DNA of 64,000 bases from UBA2033 sp035345875 (GTDB lineage: Bacteria > Spirochaetota > Leptospiria > Leptospirales > Leptospiraceae): assembly GCA_035345875.1 (NCBI GenBank), contig DAORDH010000004.1, forward strand, positions 1 to 64,000, given 5' to 3'. Of the stretch, positions 47,064 to 55,739 are shown one piece after another. Each line of letters opens with the position of its first letter. The stretch's first letter is position 1. Made by a program: the position numbers and the translations under genes. The notes below the pieces were generated by a model. That model did not search any database. It saw nothing but the letters and a program-made list of their open reading frames with translations, and had not been told where the DNA came from.

Positions 47064-47077
47064 GGGAGGCTCCTTAT

Positions 47078-47509
47078 TTAGTAACTCATTTGAATCGTAA
47101 GAATTTTCTGAGGCTCTTCTACTGAGAAGGATGTATCTTGAAACTTGGGAGGTCCTAGGATTGAGCCTTTTGCGTTATTTGAAAAACCATATCCCTCTGA
47201 GGGAATGCCAATCATATTTCGATCTAATTTGCGATTTTCATTTTCATCATGATAAATAGCAATTGCATATTTACCATATTCCACCTTTTCAAAAACAAAG
47301 TATACACTTGCATCCGAGCTAATCTTACTTACGTATGCAAAATTTTCATTTTTAAAATCTGCATCGCTCTTATAAATAGCAATATTTACAGTTCCTTTTT
47401 TATTTTTTACTCCATCAATTCGAATCATTAGTTTTGAAAAATTTGTCTCTGTAAAAGATGGAAATGCAAAAAATAAAATTCCTATCAGAAATATTTTTTT
47501 TAGTCTCAT
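47078..47509 (-). CDS. DUF2141 exported protein
   Basis: A 143-residue protein with a signal peptide (about 1-20). It shows the DUF2141 pattern: GTVNIAIYKSDADF near the start and YGKYAIAIYHDENENRKLD followed by GIPSEGYGFSNN. The family forms a small beta-sandwich of unknown role, often found beside carotenoid or polyene genes, which fits this operon. Confidence 0.85.
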   Translation of the reverse strand: MRLKKIFLIGILFFAFPSFTETNFSKLMIRIDGVKNKKGTVNIAIYKSDADFKNENFAYVSKISSDASVYFVFEKVEYGKYAIAIYHDENENRKLDRNMIGIPSEGYGFSNNAKGSILGPPKFQDTSFSVEEPQKILTIQMSY

Positions 47510-47518
47510 TTAGCTCTC

Positions 47519-48070
47519 CTATAATTTTGATTCTACGACGCGTATCGTTTCATCTATCCATTGAATATAAGCCTTTTCATATAACTCACCCATTCTGCGA
47601 GTGGCTTCCCATAAAATTGAATCCTTTGCACAAGCCGGGTTTTCTTTTTTAGCATCTTTAATTACTTTTGCCGTTACGTTTATATAGGTATTGAGTTGAT
47701 TCTCATGTAATTTTTTTTGGATGCGAAGTTCTGAAAGGATACTTTTCTTATCCTGATTCGCGGAGAAAAAGAGTTTTAATAGAAGTTCATCTTTGTTTTG
47801 CGGGATATCCGTCAAAGGCGTCTCTAACCAAGTATTCAAATCTTCCTTTCCAAGCTTAGTAATTGTATATCTTTTTCGATCAGGCTTATCTTCCTGATTT
47901 TCAATTTCTGATTTTAGTTTCTTCTCTTTTTCTAATGATTTTAAAGTCATGTAAATCTGACTCAATTTGGAGTGCCAAAAAAAACTAGTAGACCCATCCA
48001 TTGCTTGTTTCAGTTCATATCCAAACATAGGACGGTAATTCAAATAACCTAGAATCGCATACTTTAGCAT
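47519..48070 (-). CDS. PadR-family transcriptional regulator
   Basis: A 183-residue regulator. The winged-helix PadR domain is residues 1-80 (ILGYLNYRPMFGYELKQ, SQIYMTLKSLEKEKKL, then KRYTITKLGKEDL). The C-terminal helical part (90-183) is of the Vir/PadR_C type used for dimerising. It is the first gene of the operon and probably represses it and perhaps the divergent desaturase gene. Two identical palindromes lie 35-60 nt upstream. Confidence 0.88.
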   Translation of the reverse strand: MLKYAILGYLNYRPMFGYELKQAMDGSTSFFWHSKLSQIYMTLKSLEKEKKLKSEIENQEDKPDRKRYTITKLGKEDLNTWLETPLTDIPQNKDELLLKLFFSANQDKKSILSELRIQKKLHENQLNTYINVTAKVIKDAKKENPACAKDSILWEATRRMGELYEKAYIQWIDETIRVVESKL

Positions 48071-48104
48071 TGAATCTCAGTTCCCTTTTTAAAATATATC
48101 ATAG

Positions 48105-48130
48105 TTTATATATAAATTTTTATATATAAA
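48105..48130. promoter_or_regulatory. Tandem self-palindromes upstream of the PadR gene
   Basis: The 12-mer TTTATATATAAA, itself a perfect palindrome, occurs at 48105-48116 and again at 48119-48130. It sits in the 159-nt gap between the divergent padR and sterol-desaturase genes. Likely an autoregulatory operator; base composition makes this less certain. Confidence 0.45.
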
Positions 48131-48229
48131 AGTCAAGCCTATTTCGGACAAAAAACTAGACTCAGTTTTTACAATTGAGAATCAAAAAAGGTAGAAATTA
48201 AAAAGAAAGCTTTTATCACTGTTAAAAGT

Positions 48230-48970
48230 ATGAAAGATTGGGTTTGGAATTGGACATTTTGGGAATTGATTTTCTATTCATCAATACTGAATCTATTGAT
48301 TTTCGTTGCTTGTATTTACACAGGTAGAATTTTTCAAAAATTTTTTCAAAAGAATAAAGCTTACGAGTTAATGGCAGAAAATTTTTCTAAAATAGAAATT
48401 GTTTTTTCTATCTCCACAGTGCTAATCAATACAATTATTTTGCTACTAGGCTGGGTTCTATGGAAAAATCATTTTATAAAAATCAAAACAGATGACTCTA
48501 TGCCAATTATAGTTTTCGATGCACTTGTATTATTTTTATCTATGGACGTTTGTATGTATTTTTTTCATAGAATCGCTCATAATCCATTTATTTTTAATTT
48601 AGTTCACACGACACATCACGAATTTAAAAATCCGAAACCAGTCACATTGTTCGTATTAAATCCATTTGAAACAATCGGATTCGGAGTTTTATGGCTAATA
48701 CTGCTTTGCCTCTACTCCTCTTCTTGGTATGGAATGATTTTTTATTTAAACCTGAATACACTTTTTGGTTTAATTGGTCATCTAGGGGTAGAACCATTTC
48801 CATCTAATTGGGTCAGAATTCCAATTCTCTCTAAAATCACAACAGGAACGTTTCATATTCTGCACCATCAAAATTTAGATTACAATTTTGGTTTTTATAC
48901 AACCATCTGGGATGAGCTATTCAATACAACTCATCCTGAATATAAATCTAGATTCGAAGAGATTGCATAA
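48230..48970 (+). CDS. Sterol desaturase/fatty acid hydroxylase family protein
   Basis: A 246-residue membrane enzyme with four or five helices and the di-iron histidine boxes of the family: HRIAH, HTTHHEF, GHLG, and HILHHQN near the end. It should oxidise a lipid, sterol or carotenoid C-H bond using O2. It is divergent from the PadR operon, sharing its promoter region, and may be part of the same module. Confidence 0.86.
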   Translation: MKDWVWNWTFWELIFYSSILNLLIFVACIYTGRIFQKFFQKNKAYELMAENFSKIEIVFSISTVLINTIILLLGWVLWKNHFIKIKTDDSMPIIVFDALVLFLSMDVCMYFFHRIAHNPFIFNLVHTTHHEFKNPKPVTLFVLNPFETIGFGVLWLILLCLYSSSWYGMIFYLNLNTLFGLIGHLGVEPFPSNWVRIPILSKITTGTFHILHHQNLDYNFGFYTTIWDELFNTTHPEYKSRFEEIA

Positions 48971-49051
48971 CGTCTCTAAAACTTTCCTCTTTATTTTGAA
49001 AAAGATACAAAGCATTGCAAAGAGCGCAAACATTTCTTCCCTAAAAAATGA

Positions 49052-49447
49052 ATGAAAAATAAAATGAATTTGGAAAGGAAAAAAAAGATTATAGATAATA
49101 TGCAAATTTATATAGCAGAGCTCAAAGGCAAGATTTCATTTGTAAATGAAAGCAATACTTCGTTTAAAGAAATTTCGTATAGCACGGGGAGTTTTTTTTC
49201 AGATGTGGATACTGTGATACAATCCGCTATTCCAAGATTTAGATTAAGAGATATACCTGCTAAGAGTTATGTTATCATTGAAGATGTAGATGTATATGAA
49301 GATGGAAGAATTATTTATTCCAATGCAAAATTTGTTGAAACAAATGGAGAGATCACGGAAGTAAGGTATCTCAAAAAAATAGAAATTCTCCCTAGCGATC
49401 CATTTCCAGGAAAACTCGTTGAAAGAGAGTTAGAAGAAATCAGTTAG
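49052..49447 (+). CDS. Small soluble protein of unknown function
   Basis: A frame of 131 residues; a start at 49100 (115 residues, MQIYIAEL) is equally plausible because the first 16 codons are nearly all Lys/Asn/Met. The body is alternating strands and charged turns (SYVIIEDVDVYEDGRIIYSN), without signal or membrane helix. No family recognised. It lies 80 nt after the desaturase gene. Confidence 0.55.
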   Translation: MKNKMNLERKKKIIDNMQIYIAELKGKISFVNESNTSFKEISYSTGSFFSDVDTVIQSAIPRFRLRDIPAKSYVIIEDVDVYEDGRIIYSNAKFVETNGEITEVRYLKKIEILPSDPFPGKLVERELEEIS

Positions 49448-49641
49448 GTTTTAGGGTTATTGAAAAAGTTCTCTGCTGACAAAATGAAGCGGATTATTCT
49501 TTTATAAAAAAGAATTTCGTGCGTCTGCTTCTTTTCGTTACGACAAAGGAAATTTAATTCCGGTTAAGATTAAATATAGAAAAATAAATAGTAAACAATT
49601 GATTGAAACACGGCTGCTCAATTCGCACAATGCTTGACTTT

Positions 49642-49671
49642 ATACATAAGAATACATAGAATGTTATGTAT
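49642..49671. promoter_or_regulatory. vapBC promoter and likely operator
   Basis: A strong promoter is seen: TTGACT at 49634, a 17-nt spacer, and TAGAAT at 49657. A perfect 8-bp dyad, ATACATAA-N14-TTATGTAT (49642-49671), covers the -10 box and the vapB start. VapB-VapC complexes usually repress their own promoter by binding such repeats. The predicted transcript would start within a few bases of the vapB ATG, so the message may be leaderless. Confidence 0.6.
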
Positions 49672-49858
49672 GAATACTACATTGAATTTAGATAAAGACT
49701 TATTAAACCAAGCTTTAAAATTATATCCAGATAAAACTAAAAAAGCAATTGTTGAAATGGGATTGCGTGAGTTGATTCTTGCCTCAGAGCGAAGAGAACT
49801 AGCTAAACTTTTTGGATCTCAAAAAAATTTAATATCACCCAGAAGAGTTCGCAAATAA
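49670..49858 (+). CDS. vapB: VapB-type antitoxin
   Basis: A 62-residue antitoxin. The start MNTTLNLDKDLLNQALKL is the typical ribbon-helix-helix opening of the VapB/DUF2191 group, followed by TKKAIVEMGLREL; the basic tail (SPRRVRK) should wrap the toxin. I prefer ATG 49670 to the upstream ATG 49661 and TTG 49634, which overlap the promoter. Its stop overlaps the vapC start (TAATG). It neutralises VapC and represses the operon. Confidence 0.8.
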   Translation: MNTTLNLDKDLLNQALKLYPDKTKKAIVEMGLRELILASERRELAKLFGSQKNLISPRRVRK

Positions 49859-50217
49859 TGATTCTTGTCGATACAAATGTATGGGTAGAATTTTTTCGTG
49901 GGAGCAAATCTAGTATTGCCTTGTCAGATTCGATTGAATCAGGTGACGTATATTTGCATCCATTCGTTCTTACTGAATTAATTCTAGGTGGATTAAAAAA
50001 AGATATACAAATACGAATGGAAAATTTTGTAAATGTCTCCATTCTCTCGGAAATACAATTACGCAAATTTATTGCAGAAGAAAAATTATTTGGTAGAGGA
50101 CTTGGTTTTGTAGATATTCATTTGCTTGCCTCCGCAAGAATCCAGAATTGTAACTTATGGACATTTGACTCTTATCTGAAAAAAGCTGCCGATTACTTAG
50201 GTATAGATACAATCTAA
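49858..50217 (+). CDS. vapC: VapC toxin (PIN-domain ribonuclease)
   Basis: A 119-residue PIN-domain endoribonuclease. The acidic metal-binding residues are in place: D5 (VDTN), E40 (VLTELILGG), D86 (GFVDIHLL) and D104 (WTFDSYL). Such toxins cleave tRNA or rRNA when free of VapB, arresting translation. The gene is intact. Confidence 0.88.
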   Translation: MILVDTNVWVEFFRGSKSSIALSDSIESGDVYLHPFVLTELILGGLKKDIQIRMENFVNVSILSEIQLRKFIAEEKLFGRGLGFVDIHLLASARIQNCNLWTFDSYLKKAADYLGIDTI

Positions 50218-50657
50218 TTTAGAAATAAAATTTTTATTGCGGCTAGCGCTAAATTCCCGTCTTTCTCTCACCTTAGTGTGCTCTAAATAAAATAAATTTT
50301 TAATAAAATTAATCAAAAATCTATGCAATCAAAAATAATCCAATCCATCCTCTTTCATAGAATATTGGAAAATGGAATCGTGCTAGCGAATGATTTATCT
50401 AGGGAGTTCATCGCTTTTGCAATAAGCAGTAAACTGAAAAATCATTTTCTATATTGCGGCTAATGATTCGTAAGCTCTAAAATGGGATTTTTTACTGATA
50501 TTGTTTGCTTAGAAAATCTAGAGTCTATTACTCTCATAGAAACTGATTCAGGCAGGCTTATAAGGCATGTAAGACTAGTAGAAAAAACCTTTGCTTAACA
50601 AGGGTATTTGAATCAATGGATAATTAAACAAAGAAGATCTAAAAAAAGGGATTTCAA
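50218..50657. other. Intergenic region after vapBC
   Basis: About 440 bp without a gene I can support. A phrase resembling ATTGCGGCTA occurs twice (about 50236 and 50454). A 38-codon open frame (50482-50598) is present, but its composition and lack of a ribosome site make it more like decayed sequence, as is common beside toxin-antitoxin loci. Confidence 0.4.
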
Positions 50658-51698
50658 ATGGCGATAATTGATGAAATTAAAAGAGAACTCAGTAAAGTAA
50701 ACCACCCAGAACAAAAAAGAGATTTAGTCTCTCTTGGAATGCTCGGTGATATCAATCCAACAGATGATGGATTTTTAATTAAAATCAAAACACCTACTGC
50801 AGATAGAAAATTACAAATTGGTCTGGAAGCACAGATCCGTCAGTCCGTATCTAAAATTTCCAATATTGGAAAAATTAAAATTAAATTTGATGTAGACCCA
50901 AATTTAAAATTTGATGACGGGAATAGAATTCCGGGCGTGAAAAGAATTATCGCGATAGGCTCCGGTAAGGGCGGTGTCGGCAAATCAACAGTAACCGCTA
51001 ATCTTGCGATGCTCATTGCAAGCAAAGGTTATAAAGTTGGTCTATTAGATGCAGATATTTACGGACCTTCGATTGGAAAACTTTTTGGAATCAATGGAAG
51101 AGTCGCTCTTGGAACAGATGAAAATAGAATTGAGCCAGTTCAAAAATACGGCATTAAAATTATTTCTTTCTCCTTTTTAGTGGATCCAAACCAACCAGTG
51201 GTTTGGAGAGGACCAATGCTTGGCAAAGCACTCGAACAATTTTTATACGATGTGATTTGGGGTGAATTGGATTACTTAGTAATTGATTTACCTCCAGGAA
51301 CCGGAGATGTGCAACTATCGCTTGCGCAATTAATAGATATAAATGGAGCAGTGATTGTAACAACTCCACAAGCCGTAGCAACGTTAGACGCCTCAAAAGC
51401 CGGATCTATGTTTAATCAAGTTAAGATTCCAATCCTTGGAGTCATTGAAAATATGAGTTATTTCATTCCTCCAGATCTTCCAGATCGAAAGTATGCAATC
51501 TTCGGCGAAGGCGGAGGACAAAAACTAGCTGATTCATTTAAATCTCCACTCCTTGGAAAAATTCCTATGATGATGGAAATCATGCAGTCAGGAGAAAATG
51601 GAAATCCAATCGTCCATGCAGATAAAAATAGTCCAGTAGTGAAAGCGTATGATGAAATTTTTACTCAACTAGAAAAAGAAATTCTAAACTGGGAATAA
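50658..51698 (+). CDS. mrp: Mrp/NBP35-family Fe-S cluster carrier ATPase
   Basis: A 346-residue P-loop protein that delivers iron-sulfur clusters. Residues 1-80 form the MIP18/DUF59-like domain. The deviant Walker A, GSGKGGVGKST, has K104 and K109. DADIYGPSIGKLFG and DLPPGTGD follow. The CxxC that holds the cluster in E. coli Mrp is absent: ENMSYFIPPDLPDRKYAIFG replaces it, a variant also known from cyanobacteria and other groups. The MFS gene follows 20 nt downstream. Confidence 0.88.
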   Translation: MAIIDEIKRELSKVNHPEQKRDLVSLGMLGDINPTDDGFLIKIKTPTADRKLQIGLEAQIRQSVSKISNIGKIKIKFDVDPNLKFDDGNRIPGVKRIIAIGSGKGGVGKSTVTANLAMLIASKGYKVGLLDADIYGPSIGKLFGINGRVALGTDENRIEPVQKYGIKIISFSFLVDPNQPVVWRGPMLGKALEQFLYDVIWGELDYLVIDLPPGTGDVQLSLAQLIDINGAVIVTTPQAVATLDASKAGSMFNQVKIPILGVIENMSYFIPPDLPDRKYAIFGEGGGQKLADSFKSPLLGKIPMMMEIMQSGENGNPIVHADKNSPVVKAYDEIFTQLEKEILNWE

Positions 51699-51718
51699 TA
51701 GAAATGAAGAGCTTGTAG

Positions 51719-52861
51719 ATGTATAAAAATTTATTTATTATATTTATCTGTCAGGCTCTTGTGCAAAGTGGAAGTATACTTATGACTTCCACAAATACCA
51801 TGATTGGATTGGAAATTACTGGAAGTCAAACTCTTTCCACTATGCCAGTCGCATTCAATACAATTGCAACCCTCCTTCTTACAATTCCTGCCTCTTTCTA
51901 TATGGCACGATTTGGCAGAAAAAGTGGATTTATCTTAGGAATTTTATTCGCTCTTGTGGGGATAAGTCTTGTTATCCTCGGAATATCTCAAAAGAATTTC
52001 ATCATTTATTGTCTTGGGACAATTTTTATTGGATTTCAAAGTTCTTTTTCTACCTATTTTCGTTTTGCAGCTGCAGAAGTAGTGCATAGAGATTTTAAGT
52101 CTAGAGCAGTTTCCCTTGTCCTAGCGAGCGGTGTCATTGCTGCACTCATCGGACCGAATCTTTATAAATGGGGTCTTAGTGTATGGAAAGATTTACATTT
52201 CATAGGAGGATTTATTCTCTCCTATCCGCTTTATTTTATTGCATTTAGTGTAATTCTCTTTTTAAATACAGGCAAACAGGCTACACTCGACTGGAAAAAA
52301 AGTAAGTCCATCAAGGATTTATTTCTACATACCCCTCTTCCTAAAATTATAGGTATTGGATCGATAGCGTATGTCGTCATGGTTTTGATCATGACTGCAA
52401 CACCACTTGGCATGAAGCATCATCATTTTGAAATGAATGACATCACGCAGATCATTCAATTTCACATTTTAGGTATGTTTGTTCCTTCTTTTTTTACAGG
52501 AAGTCTGATTAAAAGATTTGGGGATAGAAAAATCATGCTCATCGGCACCTTCCTTTTTTTAATTTGTATTGGGATCAATTTTATAGACCATACATTTCTT
52601 CACTTTGCCTATTCACTGATATTACTTGGAATTGGATGGAATTTTTTGTATGTAGGAGCAACAACACTACTTTCCTACCAAATTCATCCAGAAGATCAAC
52701 CAAAAGCACAAGCGATAAATGATTTTGTTGTAACAGGGTTCTCTGCCATTTCCATTGCAACCTCTGGCTCCTTACATGAACTTCTAGGTTGGGTCAATGT
52801 AAACCTAATTGCGATACCAATAACAATCTTGGGGATAATTATAATTATCCGGAAGAAGTAG
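51719..52861 (+). CDS. MFS transporter
   Basis: A 380-residue protein with eleven or twelve helices. The loop between helices 2 and 3 carries a major-facilitator motif (YMARFGRKSGF). The substrate is unknown. It is cotranscribed with mrp. Its last 17 nt overlap the end of the convergent histidine kinase gene. Confidence 0.8.
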   Translation: MYKNLFIIFICQALVQSGSILMTSTNTMIGLEITGSQTLSTMPVAFNTIATLLLTIPASFYMARFGRKSGFILGILFALVGISLVILGISQKNFIIYCLGTIFIGFQSSFSTYFRFAAAEVVHRDFKSRAVSLVLASGVIAALIGPNLYKWGLSVWKDLHFIGGFILSYPLYFIAFSVILFLNTGKQATLDWKKSKSIKDLFLHTPLPKIIGIGSIAYVVMVLIMTATPLGMKHHHFEMNDITQIIQFHILGMFVPSFFTGSLIKRFGDRKIMLIGTFLFLICIGINFIDHTFLHFAYSLILLGIGWNFLYVGATTLLSYQIHPEDQPKAQAINDFVVTGFSAISIATSGSLHELLGWVNVNLIAIPITILGIIIIIRKK

Positions 52862-54842
52862 TTCTTTTAGGAATGGTGAAGAAAAAAATACTTCCCTTCC
52901 CAAGTTTACTTTCCACCCAGATTCTTCCCCCATGAAGTTCCGTAAATTCTTTACAGATTTGTAAGCCAAGACCAACACCTGACTCTCCTTTAGTTCCTCT
53001 CTCGGAAGCGTTAACACCTGGCTCAAAAAGGCTCTTTAATTTTTCTTTTTCGACTCCAACACCGTTATCTTGCACGAAAAAAGTAATTTCCTTCGGAGAA
53101 TTTTTAGAAATACCAACAATGACCTTACCTCCTTCGATGGAAAACTTAATTGCATTTGAAATTAAATTACGAAAAATAGTGGTTAACAAGTTTTCATCTG
53201 CAAAGAGAGACAGATTGATTTTAATATTATTTTCAATTATGATTTGCTTAGCTTGAGCGTTAGGTCTTAATAGTTGAATCGTTTTTTCGGCAATCTCCCT
53301 GCACTTCAATTCTTTAGGGGAAAATACGATGATTCCTTTCTGTGATTTTGCCCACTCTAAAAGATTTTCTAGAAGAGAATAAATATTCTCTGCAGAACTT
53401 TGAAGCAACTTTTGAAAATTTTTTTTGTCCTTCAATTTGACTTTCTTTCTATTTGACTGAATCATCTGAGTTGCCATTTTAAAAGAATCAACGGGACCCA
53501 AAAGATCGTGGGCAATAAGGGATAAAAATGTATCCTTATCTTTATTCATCGAAGCAAGTATTTGATTTTTCAATTGTAATTCTTTTGTTTTCTCCTCAAC
53601 CTTCAGACTGAGATCTTCATTGAATTTTTCGAGTGATTGTGTGTATTTCTTTTCTGCGACTTCTTTTTCGAATTGAAAAATATTAATTCGATCAGCCAAA
53701 GCAAGACTGAAAAATAAAGCTTCTAAAATTACTCCTAGAAATGGAATTACTTCAAATATAAAAGTAGATTCAATTTTACCTGCTATACGAAAGAGTCCAG
53801 TAAGCATCCCTGTAGTCCATAGAGTCCAAGCTAACGCATAAAAACGAGCCTCTCGTTTTCCTTTATACCAAAAGTAATATCCTAAAAATGGATACAAAAC
53901 TAAGAAACTACTTAGAAACATTACCAAATCAGAAGCAAATGCTTTGTATCCTAGAATGGCTCCGCATATAGGTAATATATGTAACACTGCAAGTAATTTT
54001 AAAAACAGATCGATCTTACTTGAAAACTTTTTTGTTTCTAAAAAACTGATTGTGAATGTAGCCGCATTCATAAATACCAGTGCAGGAGATAAGGTAGGGA
54101 TTAGATCAGTAAACCAAATCCAATCTTTCCAGATTACATAGTATCCAATTCCTGTAAAGCTACAACCCATTAAAATAATCGATAGTTGATAGAGTATATA
54201 CCAAATATAGGCTTTGGTTCTTGTTGAGATGTAAAAGAATAAATTGATAAAGACTAAAGTAAAAACACCAATCATCGAACCTGCAAAGAAAATATGATAG
54301 AAATTCGAGTTATTTTGAAATTCTTTCGGTGTCCAGATTTTCAAAGCAGTATTAAATCTACCTTCTTTTTCATAGGCTAGGCGAATAAAAATTCTACATT
54401 TTTCTTTGGGAGATATCTTTGCAGGATATAAGTTGCTCCCATGCGGAATCAATCTTTCCTCAAAAAGACGATGGTCGCCAATGTGTAGCTCTTTCTTTAT
54501 TTCTAAGTCATGAATAGAATAAAAATCAACAAAATCAAACTGATGATAAACAACTTGCAAAATCCATTCAATTGGTCGATCAGACGAATTCTCGAAATCG
54601 ATTCTAAGCCAAATAGCACCTGGCTCAATCCCTAAACTTTTTTTTTCTTTTATAGGTCTAAAAGATTCGGATAGAATAACGTCTTTGATATTTAGTTTTG
54701 CATTCGGATCGGCAAGGAAATAATAATTTTCAATCAGAATCCCGTTCATCTTTTTCTCTACAGAAAAAGTTTGAGCATTTAAAAGATTTGGGATTCCCAA
54801 AAACAGAAATAGTAGAATAAAATTCAATCGATGCAAATACAT
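52845..54842 (-). CDS. 7TMR-DISM sensor histidine kinase
   Basis: A 665-residue kinase from the ATG at 54842 (ATG 54854 and GTG 54866 are also open; none has a clear ribosome site). A signal peptide precedes a 7TMR-DISMED2 periplasmic sensor (about 30-165), seven helices (about 180-390), a coiled coil and the kinase core: H445 in IAHDLLGP, NLISNAIKF, DNGVGVEKE, and GVGLGLQICKEF. DISM domains often bind carbohydrates. The response regulator gene next to it (54931) is its probable partner. Confidence 0.87.
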   Translation of the reverse strand: MYLHRLNFILLFLFLGIPNLLNAQTFSVEKKMNGILIENYYFLADPNAKLNIKDVILSESFRPIKEKKSLGIEPGAIWLRIDFENSSDRPIEWILQVVYHQFDFVDFYSIHDLEIKKELHIGDHRLFEERLIPHGSNLYPAKISPKEKCRIFIRLAYEKEGRFNTALKIWTPKEFQNNSNFYHIFFAGSMIGVFTLVFINLFFYISTRTKAYIWYILYQLSIILMGCSFTGIGYYVIWKDWIWFTDLIPTLSPALVFMNAATFTISFLETKKFSSKIDLFLKLLAVLHILPICGAILGYKAFASDLVMFLSSFLVLYPFLGYYFWYKGKREARFYALAWTLWTTGMLTGLFRIAGKIESTFIFEVIPFLGVILEALFFSLALADRINIFQFEKEVAEKKYTQSLEKFNEDLSLKVEEKTKELQLKNQILASMNKDKDTFLSLIAHDLLGPVDSFKMATQMIQSNRKKVKLKDKKNFQKLLQSSAENIYSLLENLLEWAKSQKGIIVFSPKELKCREIAEKTIQLLRPNAQAKQIIIENNIKINLSLFADENLLTTIFRNLISNAIKFSIEGGKVIVGISKNSPKEITFFVQDNGVGVEKEKLKSLFEPGVNASERGTKGESGVGLGLQICKEFTELHGGRIWVESKLGKGSIFFFTIPKRTTSSG

Positions 54843-54930
54843 TGTAAATGGCATTTCAAAAAACACTCTAACAAGGTGTTATTAAGTCAACTCAATCTGA
54901 GGTATTTGATTTAAAATAAAAATCAGTTTT

Positions 54931-55548
54931 TTAAGGATGGGAGTAATTCTTGTATAGAAACATTAAAAGCTCTGTATTGTTTTGAACCTGAAACCTTTTT
55001 CTCATTTTGTAAATGTAGCTCTGAACTGTTTTTTCTGATTTTTGAATCGACTCTGCAATTTCTTTATAGGAAAGATTCTGTTCAAGTCCTTTCACTATTT
55101 TCTCTTCAATTGTATTGAGAGTCACTTTCACATCTGAAGAATCTTTATATCTTTTTAACTCTTCTGAACAGTAGGAAACTCCATTTAGAGTCATCTCCAC
55201 AATACTAGGCATTAAAGAATAAGAATCTTTTTTTAAAACATAAGAGTCAGCACCGTGCTTTTTTGCTTCTAAGAAAAATTGTGCTCCTTCATACATAGAG
55301 AAAATAACTACTTTCATCTCTGGTGTATTGCTTTTTACTTGTTTCAAGATGTGAAAATCTTCTCCACCAGGAATTCCAATGTCTAAAATTAACAAATCAC
55401 AAGAGTTCAATTTTAAAAAATCTAGTAGAGATTTACCATCCGGAAAAAGACCTACGACTTTAAATCTTGGATCTGCCTGAAGTATAACGCGCAATCCTTC
55501 TCTTACCACAGGATGATCATCTGCTATACAAATTTTAAATTTGCTCAT
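54931..55548 (-). CDS. NarL/LuxR-type response regulator
   Basis: A 205-residue regulator. The receiver domain (1-120) has DD at 10-11, the phosphorylated D56 in LLILDIGIP, and the conserved K near residue 105 (VLKKDS). The LuxR-type helix-turn-helix is at about 142-200 (IVKGLEQNLSYKEIAESI, SEKTVQSYIYKMRKRF). It is upstream of the DISM kinase by 64 nt and should be its partner. Confidence 0.9.
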   Translation of the reverse strand: MSKFKICIADDHPVVREGLRVILQADPRFKVVGLFPDGKSLLDFLKLNSCDLLILDIGIPGGEDFHILKQVKSNTPEMKVVIFSMYEGAQFFLEAKKHGADSYVLKKDSYSLMPSIVEMTLNGVSYCSEELKRYKDSSDVKVTLNTIEEKIVKGLEQNLSYKEIAESIQKSEKTVQSYIYKMRKRFQVQNNTELLMFLYKNYSHP

Positions 55549-55739
55549 TGAAAGTCATAGTAAAAAAGAAACGAAAAGGTTAAATCAAATCTTGGAAAGT
55601 ATAACTCTCTCTCTCGGAAAAATTCATAATATTTTGCAAGCAAGACTAAAAGTTTTTTCAAGAATTTGATTTTGCAATCAATAGTAAAATCTAAAACAGA
55701 AAGTTTGAGCGTTGGAAATGTTAAATTCATTTCGTAAAA

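Noticed and set aside
49448..49633. Possible gene remnant before vapB
   Set aside because: Short open stretches with stops in all frames and no match I can name.
50482..50598. A 38-codon frame beginning MGFFTDIV
   Set aside because: No ribosome site, no family resemblance, and neighbouring sequence looks decayed.
55545..55730. A 61-codon frame upstream of the response regulator
   Set aside because: Composition is that of AT-rich spacer and there is no ribosome site.
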